Positions 42,394 to 51,342 of a DNA stretch of 61,500 nucleotides are shown piece by piece (the first letter of the stretch is position 1; each line of letters starts with the position of its first letter). The notes beneath the pieces are model-generated. The model saw only the letters and a program-made list of their open reading frames with translations. It did no database searches and was not told where the DNA came from. Made by a program: the position numbers and the translations under genes. The stretch covers positions 60,126 through 121,625 of the forward strand of contig NZ_VCHX02000117.1 in NCBI RefSeq assembly GCF_005768555.2. Direction: 5' to 3'. The DNA comes from Streptomyces sporangiiformans. GTDB taxonomy: Bacteria > Actinomycetota > Actinomycetes > Streptomycetales > Streptomycetaceae.

Positions 42394-43260
42394 ATGGATC
42401 TCATGGACATTCAGGCGCCTCCGCAGGGCGCCTACGCGGAGGCGGACGGCGTCAAGTACCACTACATCGAGCTGGGCGAGGGCAGCCCCACGATCTTCCT
42501 GCACGGGGGCGGCCCGGGGTGCACCGGCTGGTCGGACTTCGGTCAGGTGGCCCCGCTGTTCGCCGAGGACCGCCGCTGCTTCCTGGTCGACATCCTGCAG
42601 TACGGCAAGTCGGCGAAGCCCGTCATCGAGGGCCCGATGTGGGACTACCACGCCGCCAAGACCGTGGCCCTGATGGACGCGCTGGGCATCGACCGTGCCG
42701 ACTTCGTCTGCAACTCGTGGGGCGGGACGATCGCGCTCAACCTGGCCGCCAAGTACCCCGAGCGCGTACGGTCGCTGGTGATCACCGGGAGCATGCCCGT
42801 CTTCCACGGCCCGCTCGCCCCGCTCCCGGAGGGCGGCCGCCGCGGACGCAACGCCCGCGACAGGTACTACGGCGGTGACGGCCCGTCCTGGGAGAAGATG
42901 CGGGACCTGATGGCGCGCCTGGAGTGGTACGACCCGGAGGCCATCCCCGACGGCACCGTGACGCTGCGCTACGAGCAGAGCCTCGACCCGGAGGAGACAG
43001 CGCTGGCCGGCGCGTCGGACAACCCGCGCGGTGACTGGCAGGACCTGTCCGCCGAACTCGGCCGTATCCAGGCGCCCACGCTCTTCTTCTGGGCGATGTA
43101 CGACGCGTTCCTGACGCCGGACTACCCGCTGATGCTCGCCCGCATGGTCCCCCGGGGAAATCTCCATGTGATGAGCCGGGCTTCCCACCATCCCCAGGAA
43201 GAGCGACCGTATGACTACCACAGTGTGGTCAGCGGCTTCCTGAACCAGCACCACGGCTGA
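42394..43260 (+). CDS. Second C-C hydrolase (meta-cleavage product hydrolase family)
   Basis: A 288-residue alpha/beta hydrolase with the HGGGPGCTGWSDF oxyanion motif (37-49), which is diagnostic for meta-cleavage hydrolases. The nucleophile elbow is CNSWGG with Ser108, where GNSMGG is usual. Acid lies in FFWAMYDAFLTPD and the final His in SRASHHPQEER. ATG 42394 is used; ATG 42403 is a close alternative. It begins the hydrolase-CaiB-ligase run. Having two such hydrolases suggests either two ring-cleavage products or one divergent function. Confidence 0.88.
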   Translation: MDLMDIQAPPQGAYAEADGVKYHYIELGEGSPTIFLHGGGPGCTGWSDFGQVAPLFAEDRRCFLVDILQYGKSAKPVIEGPMWDYHAAKTVALMDALGIDRADFVCNSWGGTIALNLAAKYPERVRSLVITGSMPVFHGPLAPLPEGGRRGRNARDRYYGGDGPSWEKMRDLMARLEWYDPEAIPDGTVTLRYEQSLDPEETALAGASDNPRGDWQDLSAELGRIQAPTLFFWAMYDAFLTPDYPLMLARMVPRGNLHVMSRASHHPQEERPYDYHSVVSGFLNQHHG

Positions 43261-43277
43261 GAGCGAGCGGAGGACAC

Positions 43278-45584
43278 GTGAGCGCATCGATCCCCCGCGT
43301 CGTCGAACTATCCAGTCCCTTCACCCGGTTCGCGGGCAGGCTGCTGGTGGGGCTCGGCTTCGAGGTCGTCCTGGTCGAGCCCCCGGAGGGCGACGAGACC
43401 CGGCGCGAACTCGACGGCGACGCCTTCGCCCACTGGCACGCCGGAAAGCGCTCGGTGACCCTGGCCCCTTCCGCCTCCGCCGAGTTGCGCGACCTCCTGA
43501 CGGGCGCGGACGTGCTGCTCGACGGAACACCGGACGGTGCGGGGGCGGCCGTCGAGGGTCTCGGGCACCTGGTCCACGTACGTGTCACGCCGTTCGGACT
43601 GGTCGGCCCCCGAAGCGGCTGGCAGGGCACGGATCTGGTGGTGGCCGCGCTGGGCGGGATGCTCGCGCAGGTGGGCGATCCCGACGGCCCGCCCCTGCGT
43701 ATGCCGGAGAACCAGGCGGAGCATCTGGCAGGCGTCAACGCGGCGATCGCCGCCCTGCTGGGCCTGCGGGCACGACGCCGCGGGCCGGGGCAGCTCGTCG
43801 ACGTCTCCGCCCAGGCCTGCGTCGCGGCGGCCCTGGAGGCGGGCACCCTCGCCTACCTGCACGAGGACCGGGTACCGCCACGTCCGGGACGTGTGCATCC
43901 CCTGGTCCCGCACGGGCTGTTCCGCTCAGCCGACGGCCATGTGGGCGGCGGACTCGGCGGCAGTCCCCGCATGTGGGACGCCTTGCTCGCCTGGCTGTGC
44001 GAGGAGGGGGCTCAGGCCGACCTCGCGGAGCCGCGGTGGCAGGACCCGGTGGAGCGCAAGAAGCACCAGGATCACGTCTTCAAGGTCGTCCAGGACTTCG
44101 TGGGCACCTGGCCGAAGTCCGAGTTCGCGGAGCAGGCTCAGGCAAGGAAGCTGCCGTGGGCGGCTGTCGACCTGCCGCCCGAACTGCCGGACAACCCTCA
44201 GCTCGCGGCCCGGAACTTCTTCACCGAGGTCGAGGGCCGGACCGACCTCGGCTTCCCCTTCGCGTTCCCCGAAGGCCGCAGGATCACCTCGCTCACCGTA
44301 CCCGGGCCCGGTGAGGACCAGGCCCTGCTCCACGAGCACCGGGCGACGCCCGCGATCGGCGGCACCGGCTCGCCAGCCCGGCCCGCCCTGGAGGGGGTAC
44401 GTGTCCTGGACCTGACCTGGGTCCTCGCCGGCCCGTACTGCACCAAGGTCCTGGCCGACCACGGCGCGGACGTCATCAAGGTCGAGTCCGTCCGCCGCCC
44501 CGACCCCACCCGGTTCGCGCCGTTCATGCACCTGTCCCGCGGTCCCCACACCGACCCGAACACCAACGGCTATTTCAACGAGGTCAACCGGAACAAGCGC
44601 GGTATCGCCCTCGACACCCGGACCGAGGAGGGCGTCGCCGTGCTCCGCGACCTGATCGCGTCCTGCGACGTCCTCGTGGAGAACTTCAGCGCCACGGTCA
44701 TGACCGGACTCGGCCTCGGCTACGACGCGCTGCGCGAGATCAACCCTGATCTCGTCTATGTGAGCATGTCGGGCATGGGGCACAGCGGCCCCCGGGCCGG
44801 CTGGGTGTCGTACGCGGACACCGTCTCGGCGAGTGCGGGGCTGACCGGCCTGACCGGCTGGGGGCCGGACGACGTGGTCGGCGTGATCTACGGACACGGC
44901 GACATCGTCGCCGGCCTCCAGGCGGCGCTGGCGACGATCGCCGCGCTGGAGCACCGCGCGCAGACCGGCCGCGGACAGCACATCGACCTGTCCCAACTCG
45001 AGGCGATCGCCGCCCACATGGGGACGAGCCTCCTCACGTCGTCAGGGTCCCCGACGGGCAACGCGGATCCGCGGTGGAGCCCGCAGGGTGTCTACCGGGC
45101 CCTCGGGGCGGATCGCTGGCTGGCCGTCAGTGTCCGCTCGGACGCGGAATGGACGGCCCTGTGCCACGCCGTCGGACGCCCCGAACTGGCCGCCGACGAC
45201 AGGCTGCGCACGGCGGAGGGCCGTGGGCGGGAGCGTGCCCTGGTCGACGGGGTGATCGCCGAGTGGGCTCGCGGCCTGCCCGCCGACGTGGCCGCGGAGA
45301 CGCTTCAGGAGCACGGGATTCCGGCCGGCGCCGTGCAGGACGGCCGCGATCTGGTCGAACACGACCCGCAGTTGAGAGCGCGTGGCTTCTACGTCTGTCT
45401 CGCACACCCCGCCGCGGGCGCCTTCCTCCACGAGGGCGTACCCATCCGCCTCACCGGCACGCCCGGCTCCGTCCGCCGACCCGCGCCCCTGCTCGGCGCC
45501 GACACCGACGAGGTGCTGCGCGAGGTGGCGGGCTTCTCCCCGGAGCGGCTCCGGCGTCTGCACGAGGCCGGCGTCCTGCGGTGA
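43278..45584 (+). CDS. Double-domain CaiB/BaiF family III CoA transferase
   Basis: A 768-residue protein of two fused family III CoA-transferase domains (about 1-360 and 370-768). The C-terminal copy has VRVLDLTWVLAGPYCTKVLADHGADVIKVE, NRNKRGIALDTRT and the catalytic Asp542 in GHGDIVAGLQAAL. In the N-terminal copy the same place reads AEHLAGVNAA, with Glu148 for Asp. The family normally works as an interlocked dimer of single domains, so the fusion may be a pseudo-dimer with one active site. It moves CoA between carboxylic acids. GTG 43278; GTGA-coupled to the ligase. Confidence 0.9.
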   Translation: MSASIPRVVELSSPFTRFAGRLLVGLGFEVVLVEPPEGDETRRELDGDAFAHWHAGKRSVTLAPSASAELRDLLTGADVLLDGTPDGAGAAVEGLGHLVHVRVTPFGLVGPRSGWQGTDLVVAALGGMLAQVGDPDGPPLRMPENQAEHLAGVNAAIAALLGLRARRRGPGQLVDVSAQACVAAALEAGTLAYLHEDRVPPRPGRVHPLVPHGLFRSADGHVGGGLGGSPRMWDALLAWLCEEGAQADLAEPRWQDPVERKKHQDHVFKVVQDFVGTWPKSEFAEQAQARKLPWAAVDLPPELPDNPQLAARNFFTEVEGRTDLGFPFAFPEGRRITSLTVPGPGEDQALLHEHRATPAIGGTGSPARPALEGVRVLDLTWVLAGPYCTKVLADHGADVIKVESVRRPDPTRFAPFMHLSRGPHTDPNTNGYFNEVNRNKRGIALDTRTEEGVAVLRDLIASCDVLVENFSATVMTGLGLGYDALREINPDLVYVSMSGMGHSGPRAGWVSYADTVSASAGLTGLTGWGPDDVVGVIYGHGDIVAGLQAALATIAALEHRAQTGRGQHIDLSQLEAIAAHMGTSLLTSSGSPTGNADPRWSPQGVYRALGADRWLAVSVRSDAEWTALCHAVGRPELAADDRLRTAEGRGRERALVDGVIAEWARGLPADVAAETLQEHGIPAGAVQDGRDLVEHDPQLRARGFYVCLAHPAAGAFLHEGVPIRLTGTPGSVRRPAPLLGADTDEVLREVAGFSPERLRRLHEAGVLR

Positions 45585-47089
45585 ACGACATGACCGTGCC
45601 GGGACTCGTCGAGGCGGCGGCCGAGCGATTCGGCGACCGCGTCTTCCTGCGCGTGGCAGACACGACGCGGACGTACGCCCAGACCCGCGAGGCCTCGGCC
45701 ACCATGGCCGGGGCCCTCGCGGCCCACGGCTGCCGGCCCGGCGACCGCGTCGCGGCCCTGCTGTCCAACCGGATCGAGCTCGTCGACCTGGTCCTCGGCT
45801 GCGCCTGGCTCGGCGCGGTCGTGGTGCCGTTGAACACCGCGCTGCGCGGCCGGTCGCTGCGGCAGGTGCTGCACGCGGCTGAGCCGCGATTCCTGTACGC
45901 CGAGGCCGAGTTGGCGCAGCACGCCGTCGCGGCGGGACACCGTGGGGGCGTGTGGGTGGTGGGCGGGGACGACGTCCCCCGGCCCGGCGCGACGACCGAA
46001 GCGGTCCGGCCCGCGCCGGTCCGTCCGGGAGACACCGCGGCCATCCTCTTCACGTCCGGCACCACGGGTGTGTCGCGCGGCGTCCGCTGCCCGCAGGCCC
46101 AGTTCGTCTGGTGGGGCCGCAATGTCTCGGACGCCCTGCGCCTCACACCGGACGACGTGCTGTTCACCTGTCTCCCGCTGTTCCACACCAACGCCCTCAA
46201 CACCTTGGCGCACGCCATGACGGTGGGCGCGAGCTGCGTCGTGGAGCGGCGTTTCTCCGCCTCGCGCTATTGGTCGCAGGTGGCCGACGCGCGCGCCACG
46301 GCCGTCTGTCTGCTCGGCGCGATGGTGCCGATGCTGCTCGCACGGCCACCCGGTCCGCACGATCGGGCGCACCGGGCGTGGCGCGGCCTTTCCCCGGCGA
46401 CGCCGGGGCCGGTGTGGGAGCCGTTCCGCGCGCGCTTCGGTGTGAGGCTCGTCGACGGGTTCGGTTCCACGGAGACGAACCTCGTCATCGGGTCCACACC
46501 CGAGGAGTACCGGCCCGGTTACGTCGGAACCGTGCGCGCGGGCTTCTCCGCGCGGGTGGTCGACGAAGCCCTCGCTCCGGTCGCCGACGGGACGCCCGGC
46601 GAACTCGTCGTGCGCAGCCACCAGGAGTACGCCTTCTCCACCGGTTACCTGGGGGACCCGGAAGCGGCCCCCGACTCCTGGCGCCGGACGGGCGACCGGG
46701 TGATCCGCGAACCCGACGGCTGGTTCCGTTTCGTCGACCGGATCAAGGACGTCATCAGGCGTCGCGGCGAGAACATCTCCTCGTACGAGGTGGAGTCGGC
46801 CGTCCGCTCCCATCCGGCGGTCGTCGAGGCCGCGGCGTTCCCGGTGGCCTCCGAACTGGCCGAGGACGAGGTCATGGTCGTGGTGGTCGTCCGGCCCGGC
46901 AGCGTGCTGGATCCGGCGGACCTGGCCCGCCACTGCGCAACTGAGCTCCCGGCGTTCGCCGTCCCCAGGTACATCGAGACGGTCCCGGCCCTGCCGCTCA
47001 CCGAGACGGGCAAGGTACGCAAAGCGGTGCTGCGGGAACGGGGCCTCACCACCCGCACCTGGGACCGGATCGCCGGGCGGTCCCCGTGA
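45581..47089 (+). CDS. AMP-dependent acyl-CoA synthetase (CaiC-like)
   Basis: A 502-residue ANL-superfamily ligase. Phosphate loop ILFTSGTTGVSRGV near residue 150, FTCLPLFHTNALNTLAHAM near 190, GFGSTETN near 295, YLGDPEAAPDSWRRTGDRV near 350 and the RIKDVIRRRGENISSYEVE hinge near 390, with the C-terminal catalytic Lys in LTETGKVRKAVL. It resembles carnitine/crotonobetaine-CoA ligase. It would activate an aromatic side-chain or aliphatic acid for the CaiB and MaoC steps. GTG 45581 overlaps the CaiB stop. Confidence 0.9.
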   Translation: MNDMTVPGLVEAAAERFGDRVFLRVADTTRTYAQTREASATMAGALAAHGCRPGDRVAALLSNRIELVDLVLGCAWLGAVVVPLNTALRGRSLRQVLHAAEPRFLYAEAELAQHAVAAGHRGGVWVVGGDDVPRPGATTEAVRPAPVRPGDTAAILFTSGTTGVSRGVRCPQAQFVWWGRNVSDALRLTPDDVLFTCLPLFHTNALNTLAHAMTVGASCVVERRFSASRYWSQVADARATAVCLLGAMVPMLLARPPGPHDRAHRAWRGLSPATPGPVWEPFRARFGVRLVDGFGSTETNLVIGSTPEEYRPGYVGTVRAGFSARVVDEALAPVADGTPGELVVRSHQEYAFSTGYLGDPEAAPDSWRRTGDRVIREPDGWFRFVDRIKDVIRRRGENISSYEVESAVRSHPAVVEAAAFPVASELAEDEVMVVVVVRPGSVLDPADLARHCATELPAFAVPRYIETVPALPLTETGKVRKAVLRERGLTTRTWDRIAGRSP

Positions 47090-47109
47090 AGCCCTGTTCC
47101 CGGAGCGGC

Positions 47110-47784
47110 TCACGAGTCGATGACGAGCCCCTTGGCTTCGAGCACGGCGGCGAGGTCGCTGACCTCGATGACGCTCCGCCCGGAGCGGTACGCGGCGATG
47201 TACGAGTCCTCGGCCGCGACGCGCTGCTGGGACTTGCGGATGACGTCCTCCACGTCGTCGCGCCGAACCACCACGACGCCGTCGGCGTCCGCGCGCACCA
47301 CGTCTCCCGGACGGACGATCTCGCCCCCGATCAGCACCGGTTCGGCCATCGGCCCGACGGTTTCCTTGACGGTGCCCTTCATGCACACGCTGTACGAGAA
47401 CACCGGGAAGCCGAGTTCGCGAAGTTCCTGCGTGTCGCGCACACCGGTGTCGGTGACGAGGCCGCCCAGGCCCTTGGCCACACACGCGTTGGCGAGGACG
47501 TCGCCGAAGGAGCCCGCCTCGGCGTACGCGCCCGCGGAGACGACGATGACGTCGCCGGGCTGCGCGTGGGCGATGGCGACCTGCAGCATGATGTTGTCGC
47601 GGGGAGCGCAGGACACCGTGAACGCGGGGCCGCACAGGGACATCGTGTGGTCGACCGGCTTGATCGTCGAGTCGAGGGCGCCCAGGCGCCCCTGTGCCTC
47701 GTGAACGGTGGCGGCGGAGTACTTGCCCAGCTGCTCGACCAGCGCCGGTTCGGGCCGCTCGAACTTGGTGTTGACTCGGATCAT
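47110..47784 (-). CDS. RraA-type 4-hydroxy-4-methyl(carboxy)-2-oxoglutarate aldolase
   Basis: A 224-residue class II pyruvate aldolase of the RraA/HMG-CHA aldolase family (GalC/LigK-like). AATVHEAQGRLGALDSTIKPV near residue 25, GPAFTVSCAPRDNIMLQVAIA, the metal/substrate loop GSFGDVLANACVAKGLGGLVTDTGVRDTQEL near 92-122, and PVFSYSVC. Enzymes of this family cleave 4-hydroxy-4-substituted 2-oxoacids to pyruvate and can decarboxylate oxaloacetate. It converges with the ligase gene, and follows the aminotransferase by nine bases as last gene of the pxp operon. Confidence 0.9.
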   Translation of the reverse strand: MIRVNTKFERPEPALVEQLGKYSAATVHEAQGRLGALDSTIKPVDHTMSLCGPAFTVSCAPRDNIMLQVAIAHAQPGDVIVVSAGAYAEAGSFGDVLANACVAKGLGGLVTDTGVRDTQELRELGFPVFSYSVCMKGTVKETVGPMAEPVLIGGEIVRPGDVVRADADGVVVVRRDDVEDVIRKSQQRVAAEDSYIAAYRSGRSVIEVSDLAAVLEAKGLVIDS

Positions 47785-47793
47785 GTCGCTCCT

Positions 47794-49071
47794 TCAGCTC
47801 CTTGAGCTCCGTCGGGAGGGATCGGCCGGGGACAGGGCCGCGCAGGCGCGGCCGATGCGCTCGCAGGCCTCGGTGAGGACGTCGGTCGAGGTCGCGAAGG
47901 AGACGCGGAAGTAACCCGGCGATCCGTATGCGGCGCCGTGGATGACCGCCACCTGCTGCGACTCCAGCAGATAACGGGCGAAGTCCTCGTCGGAGCGGAT
48001 CTCCTCGCCCGTCGGTGTTCGCCGTCCCAGTACGCCGGAGCAGTTGACGAAGGCGTAGAAGCCGCCGCTGGGAGGGGTGCAGGACAGGCCCGGAACGTCG
48101 TTGACGAGCTTCACCGTCAGATCGCGGCGCCTGCGGTAGACGGCGACACAGTCGCTTACGAAGGTCTGGTCACCGGTGAGCGCCGCGGTGGCCGCCGCCT
48201 GGCTGATCGACGACGGGCAGGACGAGATCTGCGACTGCAGGGCGTTGACGGCCGACACCAGTTCGGGGGAGCCGACGCCGTAGCCGATGCGCCAGCCGGT
48301 CATCGCGTACGTCTTGGAGACGCCGTTGGTGAGGAACACCCGGTCGGTCAGGCGCGGTTCGACGCCGGCGATGCTGGGGACCTGGCCCGGCTCGTACCAG
48401 ATCTCGTCGTAGATCTCGTCCGTGAGCACCTGAACGTGCGGATGAGCGAGCAACACCTCGGCCAGCGCGGTGAGTTCTGCGGCGGTGTAGGCGGCGCCGG
48501 TGGGATTGCCCGGAGCGTTGAGAACGACCCAGCGCGTCCGGTCGGTGATCACCGATTCCAGCCGCTGCGGAGTCAGCTTGAAGCCGTCCGCCTCCGGGCA
48601 GGGGACGATGACCGGAGTGCCGTCGTTGGCGAGCACCATGTCCGGATAGGACACCCAGTACGGAGCGGGGATGACTACTTCGTGGCCCGCGTCCAGGGTG
48701 GCCATCAGCGCGAGGAAGATGACCTGCTTCGCTCCCCCGCCGACCGCGATCCGGTCGGCCGGGTAGTGCGGTCCGTGCCGGTGCTGGAGCTTCTGCGCGA
48801 TGGCGGCCCGCAGTTGGGGGGTGCCGTTGACCGGGGTGTACTTCGTGTCGCCCTGCCGGATCGCCTGAATCGCGGCGGCCTTCACATGGTCGGGGGTGTC
48901 GAAGTCGGGCTCGCCCACGGTGAGGTCGAGGATGCCCAGGCCCTGGGCCTTGAGTTCGCGGACACGCTGGGCGGCCGCGGTGCTCGGCGAGGGCTTGATG
49001 CGCCGTACACGCCGGGCGGTCGTCATGCCGGTCGTCGTCGTGTCGGTCGTCGTCTTGTCGGCGGCCGTCAT
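47794..49071 (-). CDS. Class I aminotransferase (aspartate aminotransferase-like)
   Basis: A 425-residue fold-type I PLP enzyme. LDLTVGEPDFDTPDHV near residue 50, LNAPGNPTGAAY near 185, VLTDEIYDEIWYEPG near 225, PLP-lysine motif LTNGVSKTYAMTGWRIGYG near 260, and the terminal substrate Arg in YFRVSFATS. The N-terminus has a Thr-rich TTTDTTTTGMTT leader. ATG 49071 is one base after the SDR stop. It likely converts an amino acid to its 2-oxoacid for the downstream aldolase. Confidence 0.92.
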   Translation of the reverse strand: MTAADKTTTDTTTTGMTTARRVRRIKPSPSTAAAQRVRELKAQGLGILDLTVGEPDFDTPDHVKAAAIQAIRQGDTKYTPVNGTPQLRAAIAQKLQHRHGPHYPADRIAVGGGAKQVIFLALMATLDAGHEVVIPAPYWVSYPDMVLANDGTPVIVPCPEADGFKLTPQRLESVITDRTRWVVLNAPGNPTGAAYTAAELTALAEVLLAHPHVQVLTDEIYDEIWYEPGQVPSIAGVEPRLTDRVFLTNGVSKTYAMTGWRIGYGVGSPELVSAVNALQSQISSCPSSISQAAATAALTGDQTFVSDCVAVYRRRRDLTVKLVNDVPGLSCTPPSGGFYAFVNCSGVLGRRTPTGEEIRSDEDFARYLLESQQVAVIHGAAYGSPGYFRVSFATSTDVLTEACERIGRACAALSPADPSRRSSRS

Positions 49072-49072
49072 G

Positions 49073-49816
49073 TCAGCCGGTCCTCCTCTCGAAGTTGAGG
49101 CCACCCGGTACCTGGAACGTCGGCAGGATCTCCACATGGCCGATGTTCACGTGCCGCGGTGAGCCGACCGCGAACTCGACGGCGTCGGCGATGTCTTCCG
49201 GCTTCAGCGACTCGTAACCGTCGTAGAACTGGCGCTGGGCCTCTTCCATGTCGCCGAGGAGACGGCCGAAGATCTCCGTCTCCACCCGGCCCGGGCAGAT
49301 CTCGGTGACCCGGACGCGACGGCCGTATCCGTCGACGCGGAGCTGGCGCGAGAGGGTGTGCACGGCCGCCTTGGTGGCGTGGTAGATGGTGTTTCCGCCG
49401 AAGTTGTAGACGCCGGCGATCGAGCTGATGTTCACGATGTGCCCGCGGTCGCGTTCGACCATCCCCGGCATCAGCAGGCGTACGAGGTGCAGTACGGCCT
49501 GGATGTTGACCGCGATCTGCTCGTCGACGGCGAACTCGTCGGCGGTGAGGATGTTTCCGGTGCGGGAGACCCCGGCGTTGTTGACGAGGACGTCGATGTC
49601 GAGGTCCTGCAGGGTGTCGCTCAGTGCCGCGGTGTCGGTGATGTCCACGGCGTGCGGTGTACATCCCGTACGCCGGGCGAGGTCGTCAAGCCGCTCGGCG
49701 TTACGGGCGATGGCATGGACCTGGAGCCCTTGTTTGGCCAGCCGCTCGACGACCACCGCTCCGATTCCGGTCGAGGCACCGGTCACCAGGGCAGTCCTGT
49801 AGTCGGAAAAGGGCAT
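49073..49816 (-). CDS. Short-chain dehydrogenase/reductase (YdfG-like)
   Basis: A 247-residue classical SDR: cofactor loop TGASTGIGAVVVE near residue 13, NNAG near 79, Ser in NISSIAG near 130, and catalytic Tyr-x3-Lys in YHATKAAVH near 146. It resembles YdfG/serine 3-dehydrogenases that oxidise 3-hydroxy acids or hydroxy-amino acids. It stands between the transporter and the aminotransferase in the pxp operon. Confidence 0.9.
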   Translation of the reverse strand: MPFSDYRTALVTGASTGIGAVVVERLAKQGLQVHAIARNAERLDDLARRTGCTPHAVDITDTAALSDTLQDLDIDVLVNNAGVSRTGNILTADEFAVDEQIAVNIQAVLHLVRLLMPGMVERDRGHIVNISSIAGVYNFGGNTIYHATKAAVHTLSRQLRVDGYGRRVRVTEICPGRVETEIFGRLLGDMEEAQRQFYDGYESLKPEDIADAVEFAVGSPRHVNIGHVEILPTFQVPGGLNFERRTG

Positions 49817-49877
49817 GAGGGTGTGCTCCTAGGGATCTGGAGAGATATGTGGGGGGGTGATCAGCCGGTCGGGCGTC

Positions 49878-51188
49878 TTATACGTCGCGCAGCGGCAGGT
49901 GCGCCCTGTCCTGCACCCGGGACACGGCGATCAGCGTGCCGAGGGCGGTGACGACCGCGTAGAAGGCGGGCACGTTGACGTTGCCGGTCTTGTCGATGAG
50001 GTACGTCATCAGCAGCGGCGCCGTGCCGCCGAAGAGGGCGGCGGAGACGTTGTAGCCCAGGCCGTAGGCGGAGTAGCGGACGCGGGTGGGGAAGAGCTCG
50101 ACGAGCAGGATGTGGATGACGCCGGTGTGCCCGGCGAAGATGACCGCCATGAGGCAGGCGCCCAGGATCGCGAGCGGGACGCTGCCGGTGCCGATGAGCA
50201 GGTAACAGGGAATGCCGGCGACGGCCATGGCTATCGCCGCGCCCGCGAGGACCTTCTTGCGGCCGATCCGGTCGGAGAGGTGGCCCATGTAGGGGATCGC
50301 GAGGGAGATGGCCACCAGGCTGGCCGCGGTGACCAGCAGGCCCTGCACCTGGCCGAAGTGCAGCTCGGTGCTCATGAACGTCGGCATGTAGCCGAACAGC
50401 ACGTAGTAGCCGGAACCGTTCATGAGCGGGATGAACAGGGCGAGCAGCATCGCGCGGCGGTGCTCGGCAGAGGTGAAGGCCTCCTTCAGCGGGTTCTTCG
50501 ACAGACCACCGCCTTCTTGCAGGCGCGTGAAGTTGGGGGTGTCACTGATCCGCTTGCGGATGTAGATGCCGGTGACGCCGAGCGGGACGGCCAGCAGGAA
50601 CGGGATGCGCCAGCCCCACGACTCCATGCGCTCCGCACCGAGGCCGCTGGTCATCGCGGCGGCGATGAGCGTTCCGGTGAGCAGGGAGAGGAAGGAGGCG
50701 ATCTGCGCGTAGCTGGTGTAGAGGCCGCGCTTGCCCTCGGGGGCGTGTTCGGCGAGGAAGCTCATCGCGCCGGAGGCCTCGCCGCCGACCGAGAAGCCCT
50801 GCGCGACGCGCAGCAGGATGAGCAGCGCGGGTGCCGCGATCCCGATGCTCGCGTACGTCGGCAGGATGCCGATGCCCGCGGTCGCGACGCTGATGAGCAG
50901 GATGACGAAGACGAGCATGCGCTGCCGTCCGATGCGGTCACCGAGGTGTCCGCAGATGACGCCGCCCAGGGGGCGGAAGAAGAACGAGACGGCGTAGCCG
51001 AGGAAGACGAGCTGGACGGCGTTCTCCGAACCGGGGAAGAAGACGGCGGCCAGGGTGCCCGCCATGAAGCCGAAGATGCCGTTGTCGTAGAGCTCGGCGA
51101 AGATTCCGACGCATCCGGCGAGGGTGACTTTCCTCGCCGTTCTCGGGTCGACGGTGTTGGGTACCGGCTGAGCGGCCACGGTACTCAT
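49878..51188 (-). CDS. MHS-type MFS transporter (proline/betaine or organic-acid:H+ symporter)
   Basis: A 436-residue twelve-helix major facilitator of the metabolite:H+ symporter family. Loop 2-3 motif GHLGDRIGRQRMLV near residue 80, the MHS GEASGAMSFLAEHAPEGKRGLYTSYAQ pattern near 135-165, and GHLSDRIGRKKVLAG in the second half. Relatives import proline betaine, shikimate, ketoglutarate or citrate. It is in the same operon as pxpABC, so it likely imports the lactam or amino acid substrate. Confidence 0.92.
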   Translation of the reverse strand: MSTVAAQPVPNTVDPRTARKVTLAGCVGIFAELYDNGIFGFMAGTLAAVFFPGSENAVQLVFLGYAVSFFFRPLGGVICGHLGDRIGRQRMLVFVILLISVATAGIGILPTYASIGIAAPALLILLRVAQGFSVGGEASGAMSFLAEHAPEGKRGLYTSYAQIASFLSLLTGTLIAAAMTSGLGAERMESWGWRIPFLLAVPLGVTGIYIRKRISDTPNFTRLQEGGGLSKNPLKEAFTSAEHRRAMLLALFIPLMNGSGYYVLFGYMPTFMSTELHFGQVQGLLVTAASLVAISLAIPYMGHLSDRIGRKKVLAGAAIAMAVAGIPCYLLIGTGSVPLAILGACLMAVIFAGHTGVIHILLVELFPTRVRYSAYGLGYNVSAALFGGTAPLLMTYLIDKTGNVNVPAFYAVVTALGTLIAVSRVQDRAHLPLRDV

Positions 51189-51300
51189 GGCGTCTCCTGT
51201 CTGGGGTGGGACGGGGATGGGTTGCTCACGGCTCGATGCGGGTGCTGCTTTCAGGGGGCGGCGGGTGACGGTTGAAGGGGACGGGATACGGAACGAGGGG

Positions 51301-51342
51301 ACGGGTCAGGGGCTGAGGGGAACGGGTTACGGGCTGAGGGGA
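51301..51342. repeat. Tandem 21-bp imperfect direct repeat
   Basis: Two 21-bp copies (51301-51321 and 51322-51342) differ at two bases. They match ACGGGT(C/T)A(G/C)GGGCTGAGG-GGA. A weaker third copy may lie just upstream. The second copy spans the pxpC stop codon, so the last residues of PxpC come from the repeat. Confidence 0.6.
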
